Of a DNA stretch of 41,915 nucleotides, positions 34,656 through 41,915 are shown piece after piece (the stretch's first letter is position 1; each line of letters begins with the position of its first letter). Source of the stretch: Alishewanella jeotgali KCTC 22429 (GTDB lineage: Bacteria > Pseudomonadota > Gammaproteobacteria > Enterobacterales > Alteromonadaceae); the NCBI RefSeq assembly GCF_000245735.1, contig NZ_AHTH01000023.1, forward strand, positions 74,304 to 116,218. The letters run 5' to 3'. The notes beneath the pieces are model-generated. The model did no database searches. It was not told the origin of the DNA and saw only the letters and a list, made by a program, of their open reading frames with translations. Made by a program: the position numbers and the translations under genes.

Positions 34656-35738
34656 ATGGAACTGCTACAACACTGGCTGGCCACAGCCGTTGTACATGGC
34701 TTAGATGGCCATCGCATTCGACAGCTGTGCCAACATCTGGAACTGGCAGCCTTAATCAGGCTGCCGGCCAGCACCCTGCAACAACTGGGCTTAACAGCGA
34801 AACAAGCCCAGCTGCTTTGTTATCAAAGCCAACCCTGGGTCGAACAAGCGCTGCAGTGGCAAGCTGAAAGCCCACAGCATCACTTACTTTGCTTCGATGA
34901 TCCCCGTTATCCTCTGCTGTTAAAAGAAACGCCGCATCCACCGGCTGTGCTCTTTGTGAAGGGCGATGCTGAGCTGTTACAACAGGCACAAATTGCGATG
35001 GTCGGCAGTCGCTCACCGACGCCGGGTGGCCGGCAAATTGCCCGCCAGTTTGCGGCTGAACTCAGTACGCAGGGGATGGTGATTACCAGCGGCATGGCGC
35101 AGGGAATTGATAGTGAGAGTCATCTGGGAGCACTGGAAGCGGGTGGCAAGACCATAGCGGTGCTGGGTCATGGCCTGCGGCAAATCTATCCGGTAGGAAA
35201 TCGGGCGCTGGCCGGCAGAATAGTACAGCAAGGTGCCTTAGTCAGTGAGTATTTTCCGGATGTACGTGCCCGGGCAGAGTTTTTTCCGCAGCGTAACCGC
35301 ATTGTCGTCGGGCTAAGTACCGGTACCCTGGTGGTGGAGGCGGCGCTGCGCAGTGGTTCCTTAATCAGTGCCCATCTGGCGGTGCAGTACAACCGCGAAG
35401 TCTTTGCCGTGCCGGGCGCTTTGTTTAATACCCAGGCCGCTGGTTGCCATTATCTGATCCAACAGGGCGCTAAACTTGTTACCTGCGTGGCCGATATCCT
35501 GGAAGAGCGGGCGCTGTTTGCCGATAACGGTTTAGCCAAAACGGAAAAAAATCCTGAAATCAGCTTGTCTGAACAGCAGTTGTTAGCTAACGTAGGAGAT
35601 GAGCCTATTGCCACTGATCAGTTGGCAGAACGCTCCGGCATGTCAGTAACAGACGTATCCATTGCCTTGCTGCAACTAGAACTTGCAGGCAGGGTAGCAG
35701 TAGTCCCCGGTGGTTACATAAGAGTGAGGAGTGCCTGA
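34656..35738 (+). CDS. dprA: DNA processing protein DprA (Smf)
   Basis: RecA loader for incoming single-stranded DNA in transformation. 360 residues. N-terminal SAM-like region, then the Rossmann-like DprA core with IAMVGSRSPTPGGRQIA, ITSGMAQGIDSESHLGALEAGG, LGHGLRQIYP, FPQRNRIVVGLSTGTLVVEA and FAVPGALF. A C-terminal winged-helix (DML1-like) domain covers about 300-360. Only 2 bp separate its stop from smg. No other competence genes are in the window. Confidence 0.96.
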   Translation: MELLQHWLATAVVHGLDGHRIRQLCQHLELAALIRLPASTLQQLGLTAKQAQLLCYQSQPWVEQALQWQAESPQHHLLCFDDPRYPLLLKETPHPPAVLFVKGDAELLQQAQIAMVGSRSPTPGGRQIARQFAAELSTQGMVITSGMAQGIDSESHLGALEAGGKTIAVLGHGLRQIYPVGNRALAGRIVQQGALVSEYFPDVRARAEFFPQRNRIVVGLSTGTLVVEAALRSGSLISAHLAVQYNREVFAVPGALFNTQAAGCHYLIQQGAKLVTCVADILEERALFADNGLAKTEKNPEISLSEQQLLANVGDEPIATDQLAERSGMSVTDVSIALLQLELAGRVAVVPGGYIRVRSA

Positions 35739-35740
35739 AG

Positions 35741-36214
35741 ATGTTTGATATCCTCGTTTATCTGTTCGAAAATTACATCCACAACGAAGCCGATGTTTAT
35801 GTGAACCATGCGGATCTGACCAAAGAGCTCAGTAAAGCCGGTTTTCACGATGATGATATTTTCCGCGCTCTGAAGTGGCTGGATCGCCTGTCAGCGTTGC
35901 AGGAAAATCATATCAAGCCCTATCTGACCAAGGCGGTCAGTACTGCGACCCGTATCTATACGGCAGAAGAATATCGGAAAATCGATACTGCCGGTCAGGG
36001 TTTCCTGATGTTTTTGGAGCAAATCAATGTGCTGGATGCGACCACCCGGGAAATGGTGATCGATCGGGTGATGGATTTGGATGCTGCCAGTATCAGTCTG
36101 GAAGATTTAAAGTGGGTGGTGCTGATGGTGCTGTTCAATGTACCAGGTAAAGAAACTGCCTACGCCCAGATGGAAGATTTAATCTTTGACGAAGTGGACG
36201 GCCCGCTGCATTGA
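35741..36214 (+). CDS. smg: Smg family protein (DUF494)
   Basis: 157-residue acidic cytoplasmic protein of the Smg family (157 in E. coli). It starts MFDILVYLFENYIHNEADVYVNHADLTKEL and ends LEDLKWVVLMVLFNVPGKETAYAQMEDLIFD. The family's molecular role is not known to me. It is nearly always linked to dprA, as here. Confidence 0.93.
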   Translation: MFDILVYLFENYIHNEADVYVNHADLTKELSKAGFHDDDIFRALKWLDRLSALQENHIKPYLTKAVSTATRIYTAEEYRKIDTAGQGFLMFLEQINVLDATTREMVIDRVMDLDAASISLEDLKWVVLMVLFNVPGKETAYAQMEDLIFDEVDGPLH

Positions 36215-36257
36215 GCTAAGGCACCACTTTAAGCTTATCTAGAGATCATATAGACGG

Positions 36258-36797
36258 ATGTCTGATCATAACCCGCTGTTTCAGTTACCACAGCACGCCG
36301 AACCCTGCCCGCAATGCGGGCAGCCTTTAGTTATTCGCTCCGGTAAAAGCGGCCCCTTTCTGGGTTGCAGCAGTTATCCGGCCTGCGACTATCTGAAGCC
36401 ACTACATCAGCATGATAATACGGTGGTCAAGATCCTGCAGGATGAACCCTGCCCTGAATGTGCCGCACCGCTGGCGGTGAAGCACGGCCGTTATGGCATG
36501 TTTATCGGTTGTACCCGTTACCCGGATTGTCATTTTGTGGTACACGAAGAAGCGTCAGCCAGTAGCAGCATTGCCTGTCCGCAGTGCCAGCAAGGTCAGT
36601 TAACAGAGCGGCTGAGCAAGTTTGGTAAAACCTTTTGGGGCTGTAACCGTTATCCGGATTGCCGCTTTCTGGTTAATGATGCGCCGCAGCTTGGAACTTG
36701 TCAGTTCTGTCAGTTTCCACTGTTGCTGCAAAAGAAAAGCGGCCTGTATTGTGCCGCTAAAGCTTGTCAGAAAAAGCAGCCGGCAAAGGCTGACTAG
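36258..36797 (+). CDS. Topoisomerase-type zinc-ribbon protein (YrdD-like)
   Basis: 179 residues made almost entirely of zinc ribbons like the C-terminal repeats of topoisomerase I. Four Cys-rich units: CPQCG...CSSYPAC, CPEC...CTRYPDC, CPQC...CNRYPDC and CQFC...CAAKAC, spaced about 45-50 residues apart. It is probably nucleic-acid binding. It follows smg as E. coli yrdD does, but the tsaC gene found next in E. coli is missing and purK is here instead. Confidence 0.88.
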   Translation: MSDHNPLFQLPQHAEPCPQCGQPLVIRSGKSGPFLGCSSYPACDYLKPLHQHDNTVVKILQDEPCPECAAPLAVKHGRYGMFIGCTRYPDCHFVVHEEASASSSIACPQCQQGQLTERLSKFGKTFWGCNRYPDCRFLVNDAPQLGTCQFCQFPLLLQKKSGLYCAAKACQKKQPAKAD

Positions 36798-36815
36798 AGC
36801 ACCATCTGGTGCTCT
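36796..36815. terminator. Hairpin between yrdD-like gene and purK
   Basis: AGAGCACC-ATCT-GGTGCTCT, a perfect 8-bp stem beginning within the zinc-ribbon gene's stop codon and ending 3 bp before the end of convergent purK. There is no T-run on either side, so it may protect 3' ends rather than terminate. Confidence 0.45.
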
Positions 36816-36818
36816 CGG

Positions 36819-37949
36819 CTATAGCTGCTGTAGCATCTGTTCCAGTTCGGGAAAGGTGGCGGCGGGTAGCAGGTCAATCAGCTGGGCGAAGCGGGCCTTT
36901 AACTCTGCGGTGCTGTTGGCAGATAAATTAATATGTCCCATTTTACGCCCGGCGCGCTTGGTTTTACCGTACCAGTGTAAGCCCAGCGCCGGTAGTTCGA
37001 GGATACTTTTCGGGACCTGATCTTCGCCAAGGATATTAACCATCAGCGTAGGCCGGATCAAAGCCGTACTGCCCAATGGCAAACCACACACAGCCCGTAA
37101 ATGATTCGCAAACTGGCAGCAGTCAGCGCCTTGCTGTGTCCAGTGGCCGGAGTTATGCACCCGCGGTGCCAGTTCATTGACCAGCAGCTTACCCTGTACA
37201 TCGAAGAACTCGATAGCCAACACCCCAACATAGTCCAGCTGCTCGGCGACGGCGGTAAACATTTGTTCCGCTTGCTGTTGTAGTGCGGTTTCAACCGGGC
37301 GAGCCAGCGACACACTGAGTACGCCATTAACATGGTGGTTCTCTGTCAAAGGATAAACCTTGATCTCGCCATGGCGGTTACGGGCACCGACCAGTGAGAC
37401 TTCACGGTCAAAACGAATAAACTGCTCGGCAACTATAGCCTGCTGGGGATCCGCTGCTAAGAAAGCCGCCAATTCTTGCCATAATGCCGGCGCGGCTGCC
37501 GCGTCTTTTAACCGCCACTGTCCCTTGCCATCGTAGCCGGCCAGCGCACTTTTAAACACCAGTGGCAAACCCAATTGCGCGATAGCGGCGTTAAAGTCCG
37601 TTTCGTTATTGATCACAGTAAAGGCACTGGTTGCGACACCCGCGGTTTGTAACAGGCTTTTTTCCAGCCGGCGATCACCGCCAACCTGAATGGCCTGCGC
37701 ACCGGGTAAAAACTTACCGCTTTGCTGGCATTGTGCTAACACCGGCAGTGGAATATGCTCAAATTCAGCCGTTACGACATCGGCATCGGCCAGCGCTTGC
37801 GCCAAACCGTTACCCAGTAATTGCTGGGTCAATGGATGCACGATGTTGTCACTATTCACATCATAAGCACTGATGCTGATATTCAGCGGCGCACCGGCCA
37901 GCGCCATCATCCGGGCCAGCTGCCCGGCGCCTAAAACTAATACTTTCAT
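36819..37949 (-). CDS. purK: 5-(carboxyamino)imidazole ribonucleotide synthase
   Basis: ATP-grasp enzyme of de novo purine synthesis making N5-CAIR from AIR, bicarbonate and ATP. 376 residues (355 in E. coli). [20 protein letters not shown] at the N-terminus, [15 protein letters not shown] and FVEQ-type ATP-grasp segments, and [17 protein letters not shown]. Its start overlaps the purE stop by 4 bp, the usual purEK operon. Confidence 0.96.
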   Translation of the reverse strand: MKVLVLGAGQLARMMALAGAPLNISISAYDVNSDNIVHPLTQQLLGNGLAQALADADVVTAEFEHIPLPVLAQCQQSGKFLPGAQAIQVGGDRRLEKSLLQTAGVATSAFTVINNETDFNAAIAQLGLPLVFKSALAGYDGKGQWRLKDAAAAPALWQELAAFLAADPQQAIVAEQFIRFDREVSLVGARNRHGEIKVYPLTENHHVNGVLSVSLARPVETALQQQAEQMFTAVAEQLDYVGVLAIEFFDVQGKLLVNELAPRVHNSGHWTQQGADCCQFANHLRAVCGLPLGSTALIRPTLMVNILGEDQVPKSILELPALGLHWYGKTKRAGRKMGHINLSANSTAELKARFAQLIDLLPAATFPELEQMLQQL

Positions 37950-38437
37950 AGTGCAACCTGTGCTGGATCCGCTTGGCTTAATACGCTTTCGGTTTGGGCG
38001 GCGCGGAAGGCATCAATTTGCTGCATTAAGGCCGCGTCTGAGGTGGCAAGAATTTGCGCCGCTAGCAAGCCAGCATTGGCAGCACCGGCTTCGCCGATGG
38101 CCAGGGTGCCGACTGCAACACCTTTGGGCATCTGGACTATTGATAGCAGCGAATCAATGCCTTTTAAGGCTTTCGATTGTACCGGCACACCCAGTACCGG
38201 CAGGCTGGTAAAAGCAGCGGCCATACCCGGCAGGTGTGCCGCGCCGCCGGCACCGGCAATAATCACTTTTAAACCCCGGCTGGCGGCTGAGCTGGCATAC
38301 TCTGCCAGTAGCTGTGGGGTACGGTGTGCGGAAACCACCCGGGTTTCGTAGGCAATACCAAACCGGTCCAGCATATCTGCTGCGAGTTTCATGGTAGGCC
38401 AATCAGACGTTGAACCCATGATAATACCAACCTGCAT
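37946..38437 (-). CDS. purE: N5-carboxyaminoimidazole ribonucleotide mutase
   Basis: Converts N5-CAIR to CAIR. 163 residues. [25 protein letters not shown] binds the substrate phosphate. VVSAHRTP carries the active-site His; [26 protein letters not shown] completes the class I PurE pattern. First gene of purEK. Confidence 0.97.
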   Translation of the reverse strand: MQVGIIMGSTSDWPTMKLAADMLDRFGIAYETRVVSAHRTPQLLAEYASSAASRGLKVIIAGAGGAAHLPGMAAAFTSLPVLGVPVQSKALKGIDSLLSIVQMPKGVAVGTLAIGEAGAANAGLLAAQILATSDAALMQQIDAFRAAQTESVLSQADPAQVAL

Positions 38438-38571
38438 AGTGGTTTCCTTCTCTGTACGTAATGAACATCGGGCCGTAAAGCGGTATTATACCCGTCATCG
38501 GCAACTGAAGAAAATTTTTAGTACAGCAGCGCTGCCAGGCAGCCCGCTGACTCAGACAGTCAGGAGTATTG

Positions 38572-39501
38572 ATGCAACCCTATCAAACCCAGTTAGCGCA
38601 GGTGCAGGCATTCTTAATGGCGCTGCAGGATCAGATTTGCCAACAATTACAGCAGGCTGACGGTGGTGCGGCCTTTGTCGAAGATGCCTGGCAGCGCGCG
38701 GAAGGCGGCGGAGGTCGCAGCCGGGTTCTTACTGGCGGTCAGGTTTTTGAGCAGGCAGGGGTGAATTACTCGCACGTCTTTGGCGCGCAGATGCCTGCCT
38801 CGGCCACAGCGCACCGACCGGAGCTGGCAGGGCGTAATTTCAATGCCTGCGGCGTATCCTTGGTGATCCACCCGCATAACCCTTATCTGCCAACCACGCA
38901 TGCCAATGTCAGGTTTTTTATTGCCGAAAAGGAAGGCGCGGAGCCGGTGTGGTGGTTCGGCGGGGGCTTTGACCTGACGCCGTATTATCCGTTTGAAGAA
39001 GATGTCGTGCATTGGCATCAAACGGCGAAACAGGCTGTGGAGCCCTTTGGGGCTGATTACTATCCAAACTATAAAAAATGGTGTGATGACTACTTTTATT
39101 TAAAACATCGTGGTGAAACCCGTGGTGTTGGCGGTTTATTTTTCGATGATCTTAATGCACCGGGTTTTGAGCAAAGCTTTGCCTTAATGCGAGCGGTCGG
39201 CGAGGCGTTCTGCCAGGCTTACTTACCTATAGTGGCTAAGCGCAAAGACATCCCCTATGGCGAGCGCGAGCGGCAGTTCCAGCTATACCGGCGTGGCCGT
39301 TACGTCGAATTTAATCTGGTATATGACCGTGGCACCCTGTTTGGCTTACAAAGTGGTGGCCGTACCGAGTCGATTTTAATGTCGATGCCGCCACTGGTAC
39401 GTTGGCAATATGGTTATCAGCCGGAGCCGGGCAGCCCGGAAGCCTTACTCTACGAACGCTATTTAAAACCGCAGGATTGGCTGCAAATTTTGACCAACTA
39501 A
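38572..39501 (+). CDS. hemF: Oxygen-dependent coproporphyrinogen-III oxidase
   Basis: Converts coproporphyrinogen III to protoporphyrinogen IX using O2. 309 residues from ATG 38572 with AGGAG at 38562-38566. Motifs: [58 protein letters not shown] and [35 protein letters not shown]. Its stop codon interlocks with that of the convergent hemoglobin gene. Confidence 0.97.
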   Translation: MQPYQTQLAQVQAFLMALQDQICQQLQQADGGAAFVEDAWQRAEGGGGRSRVLTGGQVFEQAGVNYSHVFGAQMPASATAHRPELAGRNFNACGVSLVIHPHNPYLPTTHANVRFFIAEKEGAEPVWWFGGGFDLTPYYPFEEDVVHWHQTAKQAVEPFGADYYPNYKKWCDDYFYLKHRGETRGVGGLFFDDLNAPGFEQSFALMRAVGEAFCQAYLPIVAKRKDIPYGERERQFQLYRRGRYVEFNLVYDRGTLFGLQSGGRTESILMSMPPLVRWQYGYQPEPGSPEALLYERYLKPQDWLQILTN

Positions 39502-39947
39502 CAGTTAATCATATGGCTCGCCAGTTGCCCAATCGACTGGCGAATACCATCACGCAGCATTTTGTTTTCTACCACCTCATCTAACGCCTGCTCCATACAG
39601 AACATCCACTGATCTCTGAGTTGCTGATTGACTGTAAAGGGTAGGTGGCGGGCACGCAGCCGCGGATGGCCATATTTCTGCTCGAACAGGGCCGGGCCGC
39701 CAAGCCAGCCGGATAAGAACTCAAAAAACTTTTGCCGGATACCATCCAGCGGCAGTGGGTGGATGGCGTACAACTCTTTGGCTTCCGGTGCGGTTGCCAT
39801 AATATCGTAAAAGCGATTTGCCAGCGCCCGCACTGCCGTTTCCCCTCCCATTAGCTGGTAAGGGGTTTGCCCGGGTGTCGGATGTGCCGTATTATCCTGA
39901 TTGCAGGTTTTTTTACTGAACATTTGGACTAACTTTTTAAAAGGCAT
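39498..39947 (-). CDS. Group II truncated hemoglobin
   Basis: 149 residues, 2/2 globin family (TrHbO-like). The core begins [22 protein letters not shown]. The proximal region is [32 protein letters not shown] with the proximal His in the FxxKYGHP segment, then [12 protein letters not shown] with the Trp typical of group II. The start may be 39947 or 39923. It lies tail-to-tail with hemF and head-to-head with aroE (7 bp apart if 39947 is used). Confidence 0.9.
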   Translation of the reverse strand: MPFKKLVQMFSKKTCNQDNTAHPTPGQTPYQLMGGETAVRALANRFYDIMATAPEAKELYAIHPLPLDGIRQKFFEFLSGWLGGPALFEQKYGHPRLRARHLPFTVNQQLRDQWMFCMEQALDEVVENKMLRDGIRQSIGQLASHMINC

Positions 39948-39954
39948 AAATAAA

Positions 39955-40770
39955 GTGGACCGTTACGCTGTGTTTGGAAATCCGATAGGGCATTCAAAAT
40001 CACCCTTTATCCACCGCCTGTTCGCACAGCAAACGGCAGAGTCGATGCAATACGAGGCCATTCTAGCACCAGTCGACGACTTTGCCGAACACTGGCGCGC
40101 TTTTGTGGCAGCTGGCGGAAAGGGCGGCAATGTTACCGTGCCTTTTAAAGAACAAGCATTTCAGCTGGCTGAACAGTTAACCGCAAGAGCCAGCGCAGCC
40201 GGTGCCGTCAATACTCTATACTTTGACGCAAGTGGCCAACTATGGGGCGATAATACCGATGGTATTGGTCTGGTGACGGATCTGCAGCGGCTTGGCATAA
40301 CGCTAAAGGCAAAGCGGGTGCTGTTACTGGGCGCCGGTGGGGCCAGTCGTGGTGTAATAGGTCCGCTATTGGCGGCCGGTGCGAGTGAGGTGATCCTCGC
40401 CAACCGTACAGTCGAAAAAGCGCAAGCTATCGCAGCGAGTTTCCCGGGAAAGGTCATAGCTTGTGCCTTAACGGCGATCCCAGACCTTGCGTATCAACTG
40501 ATCATTAATGCCACCTCATCCGGTTTAACCGGTGCACGTCCTGAGATAGCTGCGCAGCACCTGGCCTGCTGTGAGTTGGCTTATGATATGTTGTACGGTA
40601 AGACGCCGACCCCGTTCTTAGTTTGGTGTCAGCAGCAGGGCGTACCAAAGATTGCTGATGGCCTGGGTATGTTGGTCGGGCAAGCAGCGGAAGCATTTCG
40701 AATTTGGCGTGGCAAGCTACCGGAGGTTGCGCCGGTACTGCAGGCGTTAAGCGCGGAGCTCGGGCGATGA
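39955..40770 (+). CDS. aroE: Shikimate dehydrogenase (NADP+)
   Basis: Reduces 3-dehydroshikimate to shikimate. 271 residues when started at GTG 39955 (272 in E. coli), giving [31 protein letters not shown] lies about 12 bp upstream. A longer frame from TTG 39901 would overlap the hemoglobin gene. Motifs: [11 protein letters not shown] (catalytic Lys), [37 protein letters not shown] (NADP fold) and INATSSGL. Confidence 0.95.
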   Translation: MDRYAVFGNPIGHSKSPFIHRLFAQQTAESMQYEAILAPVDDFAEHWRAFVAAGGKGGNVTVPFKEQAFQLAEQLTARASAAGAVNTLYFDASGQLWGDNTDGIGLVTDLQRLGITLKAKRVLLLGAGGASRGVIGPLLAAGASEVILANRTVEKAQAIAASFPGKVIACALTAIPDLAYQLIINATSSGLTGARPEIAAQHLACCELAYDMLYGKTPTPFLVWCQQQGVPKIADGLGMLVGQAAEAFRIWRGKLPEVAPVLQALSAELGR

Positions 40771-41015
40771 ACCAACAGTTAATTTTCAACAATGACTTTG
40801 CGATTGCCAGCAACGCAGCGGCTATCAGCTTTAGTTGCCTGGTGGCGGGACTAAAAGTCCGCTGCTTTATTCCGATACCTGCGACACTGAGCGCCGCGGA
40901 TTTTTTGCAGCAAGTACAGGCCGATAGCTTTTATTGGGAAGATGTAGCAGAGGCCGCGATTGCTGCAGATACATATAATAGTGCCGGTGAGATCTGGCTA
41001 ACCGGCAACGATTAA
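40767..41015 (+). CDS. DUF1488 family protein (YrdB-like)
   Basis: 82 residues from ATG 40767, which overlaps the aroE stop as ATGA; an in-frame ATG at 40704 is inside aroE. It resembles E. coli YrdB in position after aroE, in size, and in the pattern of a short beta-rich N-terminal half followed by an acidic helix ([14 protein letters not shown]). Function unknown. Confidence 0.8.
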   Translation: MNQQLIFNNDFAIASNAAAISFSCLVAGLKVRCFIPIPATLSAADFLQQVQADSFYWEDVAEAAIAADTYNSAGEIWLTGND

Positions 41016-41027
41016 TCTTGGTATGAG

Positions 41028-41558
41028 CTAGCCAGTCAGGTACTCGTTTTTTAGTTGCACATAATTGCTGGCAGATTCTTTTAAAAAGGCTTTCTCACTA
41101 TCATTAAGCGGACGTGCCTGTTTCGCAGGGCTGCCTACATACAGATAACCACTTTGTAGTCTTTTACCTGGTGGTACTAAACTACCGGCACCGATAATGA
41201 CATCATCTTCGACAATAACGTCATCCATCACGATAGCACCCATCCCAATCAAGATGCGGTTACCCAGGGTACAGCCATGCAGCATCACCTTATGGCCTAC
41301 GGTAACATCTTCACCAATAATAAGCGGCGAACCTTCCGGCTTGCCGTTGCTAGGCCTGGATAAATGTAATACTGAACCGTCCTGCACATTAGTGCGGGCA
41401 CCAATCCGAATATAGTTAACATCCCCCCGCGCAACAACTAAGGGCCAGATACTGACATCGTTAGCCAACACGATATCGCCAACCAGTACGCTTGACTCAT
41501 CCACATAAACGCCTTCTGCCAGGGTCGGCAATACACCTTTATAAGCTCTTATCGTCAT
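41028..41558 (-). CDS. yrdA: Gamma-carbonic anhydrase-like hexapeptide protein YrdA
   Basis: 176-residue left-handed beta-helix protein built from hexapeptide repeats. Histidines occur at the positions expected for metal binding (DGSVLHLSR, VTVGHKVMLHGCTLG). Enzymatic activity of the family is often uncertain. ATG 41558 has GGAGGA four bases upstream. The adjacent ATG 41561 would leave only one base of spacing, so 41558 is preferred. Next to an rRNA operon, as in E. coli. Confidence 0.93.
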   Translation of the reverse strand: MTIRAYKGVLPTLAEGVYVDESSVLVGDIVLANDVSIWPLVVARGDVNYIRIGARTNVQDGSVLHLSRPSNGKPEGSPLIIGEDVTVGHKVMLHGCTLGNRILIGMGAIVMDDVIVEDDVIIGAGSLVPPGKRLQSGYLYVGSPAKQARPLNDSEKAFLKESASNYVQLKNEYLTG

Positions 41559-41666
41559 CATTTCCTCCAGTGCTGCGTTATTATGCAGTAAATGTTCTAA
41601 AAAAGCGCTTTTCGCTGCATTTTTCTGCGAACGATCTAAAAACCCGAAGTTTTCTATAAACTCTGC

Positions 41667-41700
41667 TTGCAGCCTCGTTAAAACTCCCTATAATGCGCGC
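41667..41700 (+). promoter_or_regulatory. rRNA operon promoter P1
   Basis: TTGCAG (41667-41672), 16-bp spacer, TATAAT (41689-41694), then the GC-rich discriminator GCGCGCC typical of growth-rate-controlled rRNA promoters. It points out of the window. Confidence 0.75.
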
Positions 41701-41783
41701 CATGCCACGGGTGCTGTGTTAAACGAGTTTAGCTGGCAAACCGGGTGAGAAAACGAAGCGCTCAAAAATCTTGAAAAAGACGC

Positions 41784-41820
41784 TTGACAGCAACGTTTAA
41801 ATCACTAAAATGGCCGCCTC
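41784..41820 (+). promoter_or_regulatory. rRNA operon promoter P2
   Basis: TTGACA (41784-41789), 16-bp spacer, TAAAAT (41806-41811), followed by the GC-rich GGCCGCC. It lies 117 bp after P1. The remaining 104 bp to the window edge would be the 5' leader of a 16S rRNA precursor; no mature 16S start is visible before the end. Confidence 0.75.
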
Positions 41821-41915
41821 GCTTCAGGGTGCTGATGAAGGCCCCGAAAAGCAGAGTGAAGCAGTAAGTAAAGTGAAATTGAGTCGAACGTGACGATGAG
41901 TCTTAAAAAGAATCC

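Noticed and set aside
41562-41915. 16S rRNA gene
   Set aside because: Only promoters and leader are visible; the window ends before any recognisable mature 16S 5' end.

Overview
This window is an origin-proximal stretch of a gammaproteobacterial chromosome. Protein lengths and gene order (yidC-yidD-rnpA-rpmH | dnaA-dnaN-recF-gyrB | glyQS ... tusA, fadBA, slt, pepQ, trkH/trkA-rsmB-fmt-def, LysM-dprA-smg-yrdD, purEK, hemF, aroE-DUF1488, yrdA, rrn) resemble the Shewanella/Alteromonas/Rheinheimera-Alishewanella part of the class. The genus is an inference from memory of gene order; no 16S sequence lies inside the window.

Layout. 1-2466 (minus): membrane-insertion, RNase P and L34 genes. 2467-2906: dnaA control region with one perfect DnaA box and a Dam-site cluster. 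2907-11970 (plus): replication genes and glycyl-tRNA synthetase. Two parS-type centromere palindromes lie inside recF. 12020-20495: a self-contained nitrite-assimilation module, made of nirB-nirD-cobA (plus), an FNT-family nitrite channel followed by a PP2C-phosphatase/Ser-Thr-kinase fusion (minus), and a NasR-like NIT-ANTAR antiterminator gene (plus). 20583-24274 (minus): tusA and fadBA. 24474-29242 (plus): lytic transglycosylase, prolidase and TrkH. 29248-33395 (minus): def-fmt-rsmB-trkA. 33519-36797 (plus): LysM protein, dprA, smg and a zinc-ribbon protein. 36819-38437 (minus): purEK. 38572-41015: hemF, truncated hemoglobin, aroE and a DUF1488 gene. 41028-41558 (minus): gamma-carbonic-anhydrase-like YrdA. 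The last 250 bp carry tandem rRNA-type promoters pointing out of the window.

The most interesting system is the wiring of the nitrite module. All three of its transcription units have a GG-N10-GC (sigma-54, -24/-12) promoter, with NtrC-like palindromes about 100-145 bp upstream of the predicted starts. The nirB and FNT-channel leaders each contain an intrinsic terminator. Immediately overlapping the 5' arm of each terminator is a small hairpin with a hexanucleotide loop having A at position 1 and G at position 4, the signature of ANTAR-protein RNA targets. The ANTAR protein gene itself lies between the two targets. This predicts a two-key switch: nitrogen limitation (NtrC/sigma-54) for initiation and nitrate/nitrite (NIT-ANTAR protein) for read-through. 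It controls not only nirBD-cobA but also a nitrite channel co-transcribed with a membrane-anchored kinase/phosphatase whose role is unknown.
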